The notes: a model not told the origin generated them from the sequence alone. Positions 43,918 to 53,287 are shown, numbered from the stretch's first letter. The stretch: DNA of 64,000 bases from Gordonia liuliyuniae (GCF_021739025.1 NZ_JAKKOT010000005.1:434001-498000), one strand, 5' to 3'. A program made the numbers and translations.

Positions 43918-45306
43918 GTGCAGCGTAGAAGAAGGATTGCGATCATTGGTGCGGGGCCGAGCGGAATGGCCGCCCTGCGCGCTTTCAAGTCGGCCGAGAG
44001 CCACGGCTCCGAGGTTCCGGACATCGTCTGTTACGAGAAGCAGGACGACTGGGGCGGGCAGTGGAACTTCACGTGGCGGACAGGCACCGACCACTACGGG
44101 GAGCCGGTGCATTCGAGCATGTACCGCAACCTGTGGTCCAACGGGCCGAAGGAAGCCCTCGAGTTCGCCGAGTACACGTTCGACGAGCACTTCGGCCGGC
44201 CGATCTCCTCCTACCCTCCCCGTGAAGTGCTGTGGGATTACATCGACGGCCGCGCATCGCAGTCCGGCGTGAAGGACAAGGTCCTGTTCGCGCACGCGGT
44301 CCGCTGGAGCGAGTTCGACGACGAGACGCAGAAGTTCACGCTCACCGTCGACGATCTGCGACACAAGAAGACACTCACCGAGGTGTTCGACGAGATCATC
44401 GTCTCCACCGGGCACTTCTCGTTCCCCAACGTGCCCGACTTCGACGGTATCGAGACGTTCCCCGGCGAAGTGATCCACGCCCACGAGTTCCGCGGAGCCG
44501 AGCGCTTCGCCGGCCAGCGGCTGCTCCTCATCGGCGGGTCGTACTCCGCCGAAGACATCGGTATCCAGTCGCACAAGATGGGTGCCCGCCAGGTCACGAT
44601 GAGCTATCGGTCCGCGCCGCAGGGCTTCGCGTGGCCCGACGGCGTCGACGAGGTTCCGCAGGTCAGCCGGTTCGACGGCTCGGTCGCGACGTTCGTCGAC
44701 GGCACGTCACGCGAGTTCGACGCAGTGGTCCTGTGCACCGGCTACCTGCACCACTACCCGTTCCTTCCGCACGACGCGCAGATCGATTCGCCGAACAACC
44801 TGTACCCGACCGGTCTGTATCGCGGCGTCACGTGGCAGGCGAACCCGAGGATTCACTACCTCGGTGCACAGGATCAGTGGTTCACCTTCAACATGTTCGA
44901 CGCGCAAGCGTGGTTCGTCCGCGATCTGATCCTCGGCCGCATCGAGCTACCCGACGCCGCCGCCCGTCAGGCACACATCGACGCGTGGCTCGACGCGTAC
45001 AGCAAGGTCGACGACGACCCGGCTGCCGTCCGATTCCAGGCCGACTACATTCGCGACCTGATCGACCAGACCGATTATCCGATGTTCGATCTCGACGAGG
45101 TCGTCGACACCTTCCTGGCCTGGAAGAAGGACAAGAAGTCGAACATCCTCACCTATCGCGACCAGGCGTACCGGTCGGTGATGACCGGGACGATGGCGAC
45201 GGTCCACCACACCGCGTGGCTCGCTGAGCTCGACGATTCACGTGAGCGGTACCTGTCGGCGCAGCCGACAGCAGACGAAGCCCAGGGCGCCGCGGAACCC
45301 GCCTGA
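43918..45306 (+). CDS. Flavin-containing monooxygenase, trimethylamine monooxygenase-like
   Basis: The protein of about 462 residues has the FAD site RRIAIIGAGPSGMAALRAF at the start, the FMO identifying sequence FPGEVIHAHEFRG near residue 195 and the NADPH site LIGGSYSAEDIG near 215. Stretches such as EKQDDWGGQWNFTWRTG, SSMYRNLWSNGPKEALEFA, CTGYLHHYPFLP, QDQWFTFNMFDAQAW and YRSVMTGTMATVHHT closely resemble bacterial trimethylamine monooxygenase (Tmm), which oxidises trimethylamine to its N-oxide. Specificity is not proven. GTG at 43918 has a GGGAAGG site; GTG 43873 or ATG 43879 would add up to 15 residues without a ribosome site. It is divergent from the thioesterase. Confidence 0.8.
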   Translation: MQRRRRIAIIGAGPSGMAALRAFKSAESHGSEVPDIVCYEKQDDWGGQWNFTWRTGTDHYGEPVHSSMYRNLWSNGPKEALEFAEYTFDEHFGRPISSYPPREVLWDYIDGRASQSGVKDKVLFAHAVRWSEFDDETQKFTLTVDDLRHKKTLTEVFDEIIVSTGHFSFPNVPDFDGIETFPGEVIHAHEFRGAERFAGQRLLLIGGSYSAEDIGIQSHKMGARQVTMSYRSAPQGFAWPDGVDEVPQVSRFDGSVATFVDGTSREFDAVVLCTGYLHHYPFLPHDAQIDSPNNLYPTGLYRGVTWQANPRIHYLGAQDQWFTFNMFDAQAWFVRDLILGRIELPDAAARQAHIDAWLDAYSKVDDDPAAVRFQADYIRDLIDQTDYPMFDLDEVVDTFLAWKKDKKSNILTYRDQAYRSVMTGTMATVHHTAWLAELDDSRERYLSAQPTADEAQGAAEPA

Positions 45307-45327
45307 TCGTCGACAGACGGTGAAGAT

Positions 45328-45990
45328 CTACCCCTGTCTGCGCACCATCTCCGCGATCCACACCGGCGCGTAGGGCGAGGTGCAGCCCGGCGACGTCGGG
45401 TAGTCCTTCAGGACTTCGAGCCGCTCGCCGATCTCGACGGCGCGCTCGCGCAGTTCCGGGTGGGCGATACCGATCTGCGCGAGTGTCGTGTTCATCGCCC
45501 ACTGCAATCGGTCCGGGGCGTCCTTCATCTGGGCGTCGACGGTGTCGAGGAGCGCGGGCAGGTCGAGTCCCTCCGAATCCGAGGCCACGCGACCGGCCGT
45601 CAACGACCATCCGGCAGCGGCGACGACCGGATCGGGGTCGACGGCCCACGCGATTCGCAGCGGTTCGCGGTGCGGACTCTTCTTGACGACGTAGCCGACG
45701 AACCAGTCGTGGACTTTCGGTGTTCGAGCGTCACGCAGCATCGCGTCGAGCTCGTCCGCGCCGAACTCCTTCGGCCTGCAGATCAACAACGACAGCAGGC
45801 GAGCCGCGGTGTCGGCCGTCGCCCACAGTTCGACGGCGAGCGGCTGCTGCTTCTTCAATCGTTTGGCGATGCCGCGCAGCACCGACAGTTTCACTCCGTG
45901 GTCGTCGCCGTGCCGTTCGTTGACGGCGCGCGTCTTCGGGTCGTCGTTCGCGGCCAGTTCGGCCAGCAGGTCGGGCACCTTCGCAGTCAC
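45328..45990 (-). CDS. AlkD-like DNA alkylation repair protein
   Basis: This 220-residue all-helical protein resembles the AlkD/AlkC HEAT-repeat DNA glycosylase family: NDDPKTRAVNERHGDDHGVKLSVLRGIAKRLK at the N-terminus (key part HGVKLSVLRGIAKRLKK), ELWATADTAARLLSLLI, and DWFVGYVVKKSPHREPL. AlkD enzymes excise alkylated purines without base flipping; activity here is inferred from family resemblance only. The GTG start gives MTAKVPDLL. It is convergent with the flavin monooxygenase, 21 bases apart. Confidence 0.78.
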   Translation of the reverse strand: MTAKVPDLLAELAANDDPKTRAVNERHGDDHGVKLSVLRGIAKRLKKQQPLAVELWATADTAARLLSLLICRPKEFGADELDAMLRDARTPKVHDWFVGYVVKKSPHREPLRIAWAVDPDPVVAAAGWSLTAGRVASDSEGLDLPALLDTVDAQMKDAPDRLQWAMNTTLAQIGIAHPELRERAVEIGERLEVLKDYPTSPGCTSPYAPVWIAEMVRRQG

Positions 45991-46097
45991 CCAGCCACCT
46001 TACGAAACCCGGCTCACACCACCGGTTGCGACACGACTGCGACACTCCGACCGTCCGGTGCCGCGGTTCTGGGACAGTCGTCGGGCACGGTGGTTCC

Positions 46098-46718
46098 ATG
46101 TCCGAAACCGCTTCTCGCCGCGTCGGCGCCTTCGCGGGCGCCGTCGTCGCCTTCGCGCTTCTCGCCGGAACCTTCGGCGTGTTCGTCCGGTCGTATCCCG
46201 GTCAGGCCTCTGACGAGCAGACGATGCAGTCCTGGGCCGCCCACTTCGGGAGCGACGTTCCGACCAGCGGATGGCTCGGCGACCACCAGTTGGCGGTGCT
46301 CGGGGGGATCGGTGTCGTCCTCGCCATCGTCTGCGCGGTGCGACGCTCCCCCCGGCTCGCCGGCCACGCGACGATCCTGGTCCTAGGCGCCGTCGCCATC
46401 GCCGTCTTCCTCAAGACCGGGCTGCAGCGGCCCGCTCTGGGTGTCGGGTCGTTGACCAACTCGTTCCCCTCGAACACCGTCGCCGCGTTCGCCGCGGCAG
46501 CGTTCGGGCTGATCGCCGTCAGCCCCGAGCGTCTGCGTCGTGTGGTCGCTGTCGCTTCGCTCGCCGGTACAGCGGTCGTGTCGGTCGCCGTCGTCGGACT
46601 CCAATGGCATCGCCCGTCGGACGTGATCGGCGGCTGGTTGGTCGCGGTGGCTGCTGCGTTCGCGGCCGAGTGTGTTCTGCCTGTGCGGGGTCGCTCTGTG
46701 CGACACTTGCGACGATGA
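46098..46718 (+). CDS. PAP2-superfamily membrane phosphatase-like protein
   Basis: This protein of about 206 residues has five or six membrane helices and a PAP2-like C-terminal half. The usual signature is degenerate: KTGLQRP stands for motif 1 (K and RP four rather than six residues apart), SFPSNT replaces SFPSGH of motif 2 so the acid-base histidine is missing, and LQWHRPSDVIGGW keeps the nucleophile His and its Asp. It may thus be weakly active or a sensor/accessory protein. ATG at 46098 is chosen; the stop overlaps the response regulator start as ATGA, linking it to the two-component system. Confidence 0.78.
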   Translation: MSETASRRVGAFAGAVVAFALLAGTFGVFVRSYPGQASDEQTMQSWAAHFGSDVPTSGWLGDHQLAVLGGIGVVLAIVCAVRRSPRLAGHATILVLGAVAIAVFLKTGLQRPALGVGSLTNSFPSNTVAAFAAAAFGLIAVSPERLRRVVAVASLAGTAVVSVAVVGLQWHRPSDVIGGWLVAVAAAFAAECVLPVRGRSVRHLRR

Positions 46719-47398
46719 CGCGGCTGCTGCTGATCGAGGACGATCCACAGATCGTCGAGGCGCTCAAGATGAGTCTGGAGCGTCTCGACTACACGGTGAC
46801 GTCAGTCGCGTCCGATCCCGGCGATTCGCTCCCGACTCTGCTGTCGTCGGTCGACGCCGTAATCCTCGACATCGGACTCCCCGGCTCCGACGGCTTCAGC
46901 GTCTGCCGAGCCATCCGAGCGATCAGCGACGTCCCGGTGATCATGTTGACGGCACGGTCGGACGACATCGACATGGTCGCAGGCCTCGAGGCGGGCGCCG
47001 ACGACTACGTGGTGAAGCCAGTGAGCCCGCGCGTCCTCGACGCACGGGTCAAGGCCAACGTGCGCCGGGTGAACGCGGTCGAGCCGGGTTCACCACCGCG
47101 CCACGACGTCATCACGTTCGGCGGCCTCACCGTCGACCGAACGGCCGTCCAGGTGTCGCGCGACGGCGAGCCGATCGCGCTCAGCCCCACCGAGACGCGT
47201 CTCGTCTTCGCGTTCGCCGACCATCCGGGTCAAGTCCTGTCGCGAGACCAACTCCTCGAGATGGCGTGGGATCAGACGTACCTCGGCGATTCACGGCTCG
47301 TCGACAACGCGATCCAACGACTCCGCGCGAAGATCGATCCCGCCGACGTGAGTCTCATCGAGACCGTCCGCGGTTTCGGCTACCGCTTCGTTCCGTGA
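46715..47398 (+). CDS. OmpR/PhoB-family response regulator
   Basis: The 227-residue regulator has a receiver domain (LLLIEDDPQIVEALKMSL; phospho-acceptor Asp in AVILDIGLPGSDG near residue 50; Thr/Lys switch residues in VIMLTARSDD and DDYVVKPVSP) and a C-terminal winged helix (IALSPTETRLVFAFADHPGQ, QTYLGDSRLVDNAIQRLRAKI). ATG at 46715 overlaps the PAP2 stop, and its stop overlaps the histidine kinase start as GTGA, so the three genes form one operon. The stimulus is unknown. Confidence 0.92.
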   Translation: MTRLLLIEDDPQIVEALKMSLERLDYTVTSVASDPGDSLPTLLSSVDAVILDIGLPGSDGFSVCRAIRAISDVPVIMLTARSDDIDMVAGLEAGADDYVVKPVSPRVLDARVKANVRRVNAVEPGSPPRHDVITFGGLTVDRTAVQVSRDGEPIALSPTETRLVFAFADHPGQVLSRDQLLEMAWDQTYLGDSRLVDNAIQRLRAKIDPADVSLIETVRGFGYRFVP

Positions 47399-48723
47399 TC
47401 TCCCGCCTGCTGCCGAGCTTGCGAGCCCGAGTGATGCTCGGGACGGTCCTCGTCGTGTGCGCAACGGCACTCGGTGTCGGCGGCGCGATCACGTTGTCGG
47501 CGCGGTCGTGGGCGTACGAGGACGCCCAGAACGCAGCGCTGGCGGTGTTCACCGAGGAAATGGAGCAGACACGCATCGACGGTCCGTCCCCGCCCGACGT
47601 GGCGGTGGTCCGCGACGGGGTGGTGACGTTCGATCGGAACGACGTCCTGTCCCAGATCCCCGACTCGGTGCGCAGCTCGGTCGAATCGTCGCCGGGCGTC
47701 TACCGATTCGAACGGCTGCCGTCGGAGCGGGTCGCGATGGGCTACAGCCGATCACACGGCGACGATCGGGTCAGCTACTTCGCCGTCCGACCTCTCGAAG
47801 GGGTCGGCGAGAAACTCGACCGGCTGCGGACCATCCTGGTCGCATCCGTCGCGGGCGCGGTGGTCCTCGGCATCGCCTTCGGCGCCTTCGTGGTGCGCAC
47901 GGTGGTGCGGCCGCTGCGGACTGTGGAGTCGACGGCCAAACAGATCGCGGCGGGCGACGCGTCCGTGCGCATGCCGTCGACCGGCGTGCGCGAACTCCAC
48001 GACGTGACTGCATCGCTCAACGAGATGCTCGACCAGAAGGATGCCGTGACCGCCGTCCTCCGGGACGAGGAACAGCGTTCCACCCGCTTCGTCGCCGACG
48101 TCTCGCACGAGCTGCGCTCTCCTCTCGCCGCCCTCGTGCCGGCGGCAGAGGTGCTCCACGAGGAGTTGTCCGACGACACCGGGGTCCGCGGGCGAGCGGC
48201 GCGCCTGATGTCGGAGGAGATCACCGCGTTGTCGGCGCTCGTCGAAGACCTCCTGGAGATGACCCGGCGCGACGCGGGCCTGTCCGACGTCCTGGCCGAA
48301 CCCGTCGACGTGCACGCACTCATCACCGATGCGGTCCGACGACGCGGCTGGCACGACGTCCCGGTCACCGGATCGGTCGGCGGCGAGTTCTCGACCGACC
48401 CGCGCAGGCTCACCGCGATCGTCACGAACCTCGTCGGCAACGCGGTCCGCCACGGTGCGCCACCGGTCACCGTCGATCTCGAACGGCACGGCACGACGCT
48501 CACCGTCACGGTGTCCGACCACGGCGACGGCGTCTCCGTCGATCACCTGCCGCGTGTCTTCGAGCGGTTGTACAAGGCGTCGGACGCTCGAACCCGAACG
48601 GGCGGCGCCGGTTTGGGCCTGGCGATAGCCCGCGAGAACGCCCGCCTGTTGGGCGGCGACGTCGACTACCGACGCGAGTCCGGTGTGACGTCGTTCGTCG
48701 TGCGGGTCGAGCGGGCGCTGTGA
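47395..48723 (+). CDS. Membrane sensor histidine kinase
   Basis: The 442-residue kinase has two membrane helices (about 12-32 and 143-163) enclosing an extracellular sensor domain, a HAMP linker (RPLRTVESTAKQIAAGDAS near 175), a dimerisation domain with the phospho-accepting His in VADVSHELRSPLAALV near 235, and a Bergerat ATPase domain (N-box LVGNAVRHG, DHGDGVS, GGAGLGLAIARENARLLGG). It partners the overlapping response regulator. The link to the PAP2-like protein suggests sensing of envelope or lipid stress, which is inference. Confidence 0.92.
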   Translation: MISRLLPSLRARVMLGTVLVVCATALGVGGAITLSARSWAYEDAQNAALAVFTEEMEQTRIDGPSPPDVAVVRDGVVTFDRNDVLSQIPDSVRSSVESSPGVYRFERLPSERVAMGYSRSHGDDRVSYFAVRPLEGVGEKLDRLRTILVASVAGAVVLGIAFGAFVVRTVVRPLRTVESTAKQIAAGDASVRMPSTGVRELHDVTASLNEMLDQKDAVTAVLRDEEQRSTRFVADVSHELRSPLAALVPAAEVLHEELSDDTGVRGRAARLMSEEITALSALVEDLLEMTRRDAGLSDVLAEPVDVHALITDAVRRRGWHDVPVTGSVGGEFSTDPRRLTAIVTNLVGNAVRHGAPPVTVDLERHGTTLTVTVSDHGDGVSVDHLPRVFERLYKASDARTRTGGAGLGLAIARENARLLGGDVDYRRESGVTSFVVRVERAL

Positions 48724-48760
48724 GTCAGATCGCTTCGCAGTGCCAGGTACCGTGGAGGTC

Positions 48761-49165
48761 GTGACCGAGGCTGCATCCCCCATCCAGAAGCGACATCGCC
48801 CCGCGCTGATCGCGCTGGTCGTCATCGCGGCGGCCGCGTGTCTCGCGCTCGCGTGGTGGCAGTGGAGTCGCTTCGAGTCGACGTCTGGCACCTTCCAGAA
48901 TCTGGGGTACGCCCTGCAGTGGCCGGCTTTCGCCATCGCCGTGCTCTACGCGTACCGACGGTTCGTGGTGATGGAGGCCGACCCGGACGCAGTCGTCGAG
49001 AAGACCTCCAAGCGCGGACCCGCCGAGATTCCGGACGGCATCCTGCCCGAACGGCCGAGTGCCGCCGACCCGACCGTCGCCGTCCTCGACAGCGCGCCCG
49101 ACGACGCACTCACCGAGTACAACCGGTACCTCGCCGAACTCAACGACCGGCGCCCAGAAGCTTGA
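48761..49165 (+). CDS. Small membrane protein, LprD-like (Rv1343c region homolog)
   Basis: The protein of about 134 residues has one or two hydrophobic helices (ALIALVVIAAAACLALAWWQW and a second near YALQWPAFAIAVLYAYRRF) with the conserved wording SGTFQNLGYALQWPAFA known from the LprD/Rv1343c group, then a soluble acidic tail ending in YNRYLAELNDR. The preserved neighbour order with DUF3817, rdgB and rph supports this. GTG at 48761 is chosen although the GGAGG site lies very close; an in-frame GTG at 48740 is the alternative. Function is unknown. Confidence 0.75.
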   Translation: MTEAASPIQKRHRPALIALVVIAAAACLALAWWQWSRFESTSGTFQNLGYALQWPAFAIAVLYAYRRFVVMEADPDAVVEKTSKRGPAEIPDGILPERPSAADPTVAVLDSAPDDALTEYNRYLAELNDRRPEA

Positions 49166-49248
49166 AAGCACAGAGGCGTGAGAACCAAGAAGCTTGAGAA
49201 CCCAGAAGCGTGACTGCACCGACGCCTGACTGCACTGAAGGACGACAC

Positions 49249-49605
49249 GTGACCGACAAGACCCCGACAGCCACCGCGACGCCAGGCCCCGTCGCACTTA
49301 CGAGGATCAAGTCAGCGCTCCTGCGCTACCGGATCCTCGCCTGGATCACGGGTGTCTGGCTGCTCCTGCTCGTCGCCGAGATGATCGCCAAGTACGGATT
49401 CGACGTCGACGGCTTCGGTTGGGTCGGCATCGCCCACGGCTGGATCTATTTCATCTACTTGATCATGACGGTCGATCTCAGCATCAAGGCGCGGTGGCCG
49501 ATCGGCAAGCTGATCACGACCGCCATCGCCGGTACCATCCCGTTCCTGTCGTTCTACTTCGAGCACATCCGCACCCGCGATGTGAAGCAGCAGTTCGACC
49601 TCTGA
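49249..49605 (+). CDS. DUF3817 family membrane protein
   Basis: The 118-residue product has three membrane segments of the DUF3817 type: YRILAWITGVWLLLLVAEMIA, GWVGIAHGWIYFIYLIMTVDLS and LITTAIAGTIPFLSFYFEHI. It corresponds in place and form to Rv1342c. GTG at 49249 is chosen because of the GAAGG site; the function of the family is unknown. It is convergent with rdgB. Confidence 0.85.
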   Translation: MTDKTPTATATPGPVALTRIKSALLRYRILAWITGVWLLLLVAEMIAKYGFDVDGFGWVGIAHGWIYFIYLIMTVDLSIKARWPIGKLITTAIAGTIPFLSFYFEHIRTRDVKQQFDL

Positions 49606-49630
49606 TCCCTGCTGCTCGTCCGACGGATGT

Positions 49631-50296
49631 TCAGGCTTCCGCCAACTCCGCCAGCGCGGGAAGCAGTTGCTGCAACGCCTTGTGCCGGTGGCTGAGCGCG
49701 TCCTTCTCTGCAGGGTTCAGCTCGCCCGCGGTCCGTCCCGCGGCGATGTCGTCGTCGGGGAGGAACAGCGGGTCGTAGCCGAAGCCGCCTGTGCCGCGCC
49801 GCTCCCCCACGATCTGGCCGCGCCACTCGCCGCGGACGACGGTCTCGCTACCGTCGGGCAGCACGAGCGCGCAGACCGATACGAACGCCGCGCCCCGTCG
49901 CGGGGTCGGGACGTCGGCCAGCTGCGCGAGGAGCAGGTCGTTGTTGCGCTCGTCCTGTCCGGCCCCGTCCTGTCCGGCCCCGTTCTGTCCGGCCCCGTCC
50001 TGTCCGCCCGGACCGCTCCAGCGCGCCGACAGGATGCCCGGCATTCCGTTCAGTGCGTCAACCGCGATGCCCGAGTCGTCCGCGAGAGACGCGAGGCCGG
50101 TACGCGCCACGGCTTCCCTCGCTTTGAGGAGCGCGTTGTCCTCGAACGTCGCCCCGTCCTCGACGGGTTCGGGGTACGGGTCGACATCGCCGAGCCCGAG
50201 CACGTCGAGTCCGGTGATCTCGGCGCCGTCAACCATGCGTCTCAGTTCGGCGAGCTTCTTCGCGTTGCCCGACGCGAGCAGGACGCGTGAACTCAC
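49631..50296 (-). CDS. rdgB: RdgB/HAM1-family XTP/dITP diphosphatase
   Basis: The 221-residue enzyme removes non-canonical purine nucleotides (XTP, dITP, ITP). Landmarks are [16 protein letters not shown] at the N-terminus, [17 protein letters not shown] near residue 55, [14 protein letters not shown], and the substrate loop [12 protein letters not shown] near 160. A 15-20-residue Gly-Gln-Asp/Asn repeat ([15 protein letters not shown]) sits after the first half of the active site and is not typical of the family; it may be a surface loop expansion. The GTG start overlaps the rph stop as GTGA. Confidence 0.93.
   Translation of the reverse strand: MSSRVLLASGNAKKLAELRRMVDGAEITGLDVLGLGDVDPYPEPVEDGATFEDNALLKAREAVARTGLASLADDSGIAVDALNGMPGILSARWSGPGGQDGAGQNGAGQDGAGQDERNNDLLLAQLADVPTPRRGAAFVSVCALVLPDGSETVVRGEWRGQIVGERRGTGGFGYDPLFLPDDDIAAGRTAGELNPAEKDALSHRHKALQQLLPALAELAEA
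49951..50010 (-). repeat. 15-bp tandem repeat inside rdgB
   Basis: Four units of CGTCCTGTCCGGCCC (plus-strand reading, with single-base variants) are repeated head to tail. They encode GAGQD/NGAGQ pentapeptides inserted into an exposed position of RdgB and keep frame. Confidence 0.88.
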
Positions 50297-51051
50297 TTCG
50301 TCGGCGTGGGCAGGACACCCGGGTACAGCTCGGCGAGCGACTCGCGCTGAGCTTTGACGAGCTGCTCGATGCCCTCGGTCGCGACGTCGAGCATCGCGTC
50401 GAGGGTACGACGCGGGAACGTCGCACCTTCGCCGGTGCCCTGGATCTCGACGAGGGTGCCCGCGTCGGTGGCGACGACGTTCATGTCGACTTCGGCGCGT
50501 GAGTCCTCCTCGTACGGGAGGTCGAGGCGGACACGGCCGTCGACGACGCCGACGCTGATCGCGGCGATGACGCACGACAGCGGCTGCGGGTCGTTGAGCT
50601 TACCCGCGGCGCCGAGCCAGGCGACGGCGTCAGCGAGGGCGACGTACGCCCCGGTGATGGCTGCCGTGCGGGTGCCGCCGTCGGCTTGGAGGACGTCGCA
50701 GTCGATGGCGATGGTGTTCTCACCGAGTGCGGCGAGGTCGATACAGGCTCGCAGCGACCGCCCGACGAGTCGGCTGATCTCGTGGGTGCGTCCGCCGATC
50801 TTTCCGCGCACCGATTCACGCTTGTTTCGCTCGTGGGTCGCCGCGGGGAGCATCGAATACTCGGCCGTCAGCCAACCGAGCCCCGAGCCGCGCCGCCAGG
50901 ACGGGACCCCCTCGGCGACCGACGCGGTGCACATGACACGCGTGTTCCCGAACTCCACTAGGACCGATCCCGCCGGATGCGAAGTGAATCCGCGGGTGAA
51001 CTTGATGGGGCGCAACTCGTTGTCGGCCCTGCCGTCTTCTCGTGTGCTCAC
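50293..51051 (-). CDS. rph: Ribonuclease PH
   Basis: This 252-residue phosphorolytic 3'-5' exoribonuclease trims tRNA ends. Typical elements are [22 protein letters not shown] at the N-terminus (the FTRGF and [10 protein letters not shown] parts), [26 protein letters not shown]-like [18 protein letters not shown] near 125 and a C-terminal [24 protein letters not shown] at 51051 (VSTREDGR) is chosen. The stop overlaps rdgB, preserving the mycobacterial rph-rdgB pair. Confidence 0.95.
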   Translation of the reverse strand: MSTREDGRADNELRPIKFTRGFTSHPAGSVLVEFGNTRVMCTASVAEGVPSWRRGSGLGWLTAEYSMLPAATHERNKRESVRGKIGGRTHEISRLVGRSLRACIDLAALGENTIAIDCDVLQADGGTRTAAITGAYVALADAVAWLGAAGKLNDPQPLSCVIAAISVGVVDGRVRLDLPYEEDSRAEVDMNVVATDAGTLVEIQGTGEGATFPRRTLDAMLDVATEGIEQLVKAQRESLAELYPGVLPTPTK

Positions 51052-51192
51052 GGTCGCGATTCTATCCGGACCGCGCAGGAGCACAGTTCGGGCTCTCGGA
51101 ATTGTCAGACCCCCTCCCTATAATCGAACACATAAACGATCTAACAATTAGGTTGGTCACTCATACCGAAAGGGGAAGCCGTGGAGGTCAGA

Positions 51193-52763
51193 ATGAATGC
51201 CACGCTCATCGCCCCGAGCGCATCGTCCGGCCGGTTCGGCTCGAGCGGTTCGTACCGGGTCGACGGTGACGACCTCGCTGTCGAACTGCGGCTGCCGACC
51301 GACGGGGGCGGCGATCTGATCGCGTTCGCCGGCGAGGTCGCCGCGTGCGAAGGCACGCTCACCTGGTACCGCTACCGCGCGCTGCACGCCGCCTACGAGG
51401 GCCGCCTTGCCGACCCCGCCTACAGCGAGGACTCCGAGTACGACCGTGTGTGCAATCCGTTCACGCAGGTCGCCGCAGCGTACGCCGTCGTCGCCCACGT
51501 CGGACGTCGCGCGGCCGAGGGCTTCCTCGATCGTGCACTCGCGTGCTTCGACCGGATCCCGGCGATCGGGCGCGTGATGCGCGATGGCCTGATGTCCCCG
51601 TACGCCTTCGCGCAGGCGGTCCTGGAGACCGCGAACGTCGTCGACGAGGAACTGCTCGCCGCGATCGACGCGGACGCCGCTCTGCGCCTCCGCGAGATCG
51701 GCGGGCTGTCTGTTCCGCGCGTGGCCAAAACCGTGCGCGCGGTGGTCGTCGCGTTCGATCCCGATGCTGCGCACGAGGCACGGGAGTCGACGAAGGCCGG
51801 CAAGCAAGTCATCGTCGCACCGCTCGATGCCGACCTCTCCCAGATGATCGTCACCACATCCGCGGAGGACGCAGCACTGTCGTTCGAGTCGATCAACGCC
51901 ATAATCGCGGGTGTCTGCGAACACGACCCTCGCTCGGTCGCACACCGCAGGTCCGATGCTGCGCTCGCCCGGATCAACGGCATGGCGTTCACCTGCGCGT
52001 GCGAGCGTGCCGACTGCATGGCCGAGCTCTCGGATCACGCTGTCGCAGAACGCTGCACGAACGTCGTCCTGCACGTCGTCTGCCGCAAGGAGGTCCTCGA
52101 CGGCTCCGATGATTCGCCCGCCTACCTCGACGGATTCGGCCCGATCTCAGCCGAGCACGCCCGGGACATCGCGGGCCGCGCCGACGCGGTACGTCGGGAT
52201 GTGGACCTCGACGACGTCGCGGCTCACCCCCACCAGGCCGCCGACCCGTACCGCCCGGACGACCGCGTGCGACGCGGTGATCCGCGGCGTGTACGGAGCA
52301 TGCTCGTGGCCGGGATGCGACCGACCCGCGTGGAAATCAGATCTCGACCACGTGTGCGAGTACAACCACGACGCCCCCGCCGACGGCGGGGCCACCTGCC
52401 CGTGCAATCTCAATCCCAAGTGCCGGTTCCATCACCTGCTCAAGACATACGGTGACGGCTGGGTCGACAGTCAATTCGTCGATGCGAACGGCGTCGTCTG
52501 GACCGAGGTCACCACACCGGACGGATACACGGTGCGCCAGCAGGCCTTGAACAACTGGTTGGTCCCTGAACTCGGGCACATGCAGTGCAGGCACGGCCCA
52601 CAGAGCTCGCCCGGGCTCATCGATCCGGCCGATGAGCCGCGCAGAGAGCTCACGCACCGCGAGCAAACACCGGGCCCGCGCCCACCGGCGCGCCGTCAAC
52701 CGACGTGCCCGGCTCGCCGCCGAGGCCGAGTCCGACGCCCGCTGGGGCACGCCGCCGTTCTGA
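51193..52763 (+). pseudogene. DUF222/HNH endonuclease (13E12 repeat family), broken by two frameshifts
   Basis: The first frame (51193 to about 52265) gives the DUF222 region (DGLMSPYAFAQAVLETANVVDE, ALARINGMAFTC). The HNH domain is then found in another frame: CDAVIRGVYGACSWPGCDRP, DLDHVCEYNH, CNLNPKCRFHHLLK. A third frame supplies a normal family tail, RARLAAEAESDARWGTPPF, ending at TGA 52761-52763. The shift sites lie near 52265 and between about 52570 and 52620. ATG at 51193 with GGAGG is the natural start. Members of this family occur in many copies in Corynebacteriales; they are HNH-type nucleases of uncertain function. Two shifts mean it is probably dead. Confidence 0.82.
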
Positions 52764-52789
52764 GTCACCGTCAGTATCTCTGACTCACC

Positions 52790-52818
52790 GTCATTACCGG
52801 AATCCAGATTCGAGGAGC
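52790..52818 (+). repeat. Left copy of a perfect 29-bp direct repeat
   Basis: This 29-bp sequence (beginning GTCATTACCGGAATCC and ending CGAGGAGC) is identical to 55123-55151, where it covers the last codons and stop of the SGNH hydrolase gene. The paired copies bound the phage-derived segment and look like att core sites. Elsewhere the flanking DNA has diverged. Confidence 0.75.
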
Positions 52819-52963
52819 CTTCGTTGCGGGTCAGCCACGGCCTACCGGTCGCGGTCTGCAACATCGCGCCCTGTTCATCGAAGGACCCGCGGCGCACGCG
52901 CGCCGAACCGGTCCACCGGTCGGCCGTCCGCGCCGTCCTCGGCGGTGCCAGGTATCCACCCGC

Positions 52964-53143
52964 GTCACCGCCGACGTGTGGGCCGACATGTTCAACCGAC
53001 ACAAGCTCGGCAAGCGCGACCTGCTCGATGCTGTCGTATGCCGGGCCGCCGACACTGCGGTCACCGCACCCGAGCCCGGCGAGATCATCTCCGTCGCTCG
53101 CGAAATCCGCCGCCAAAGCAGCGAATGCGAGAAGGCCCCCTAG
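52964..53143 (+). pseudogene. Truncated phage-type protein (C-terminal part)
   Basis: A frame encoding VTADVWADMFNRHKLGKRDL, then DAVVCRAADTAVTAPEPGEIISVAREIRR and a TAG stop at 53141-53143, resembles the helical DNA-replication-associated proteins found next to resolvase genes in actinophages. The upstream part that should hold a start and N-terminal half is missing, so this is a fragment. The next small gene begins directly after the stop. Confidence 0.55.
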
Positions 53144-53287
53144 GTGACGATGGACCGCGCTCTGCTCGACTCGCGACGGCGAGCCATCGACGAGTGCAGC
53201 CGGTGTGACCCCAACGGGTGGATCGAAACCCAAAGCGGCGCGCTCACCCGCTGCCGTCGCCTCGACGCGCAGGAGCTGAGCCGATGA
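53144..53287 (+). CDS. Small phage-type protein with CxxC motif
   Basis: The frame of about 46 residues (starting GTG 53144 or ATG 53150) encodes DECSRCDPNGWIETQSGALT followed by RCRRLDAQELSR. The C-x2-C, D, W and later C layout is common in tiny actinophage proteins with zinc-ribbon-like features. Its stop overlaps the next start as ATGA, typical phage operon packing. Function unknown. Confidence 0.5.
   Translation: MTMDRALLDSRRRAIDECSRCDPNGWIETQSGALTRCRRLDAQELSR

Noticed and set aside
48740..48760. Earlier start of the LprD-like protein
   Set aside because: The seven extra residues are not typical of the family and have no ribosome site of their own; kept only as an alternative.
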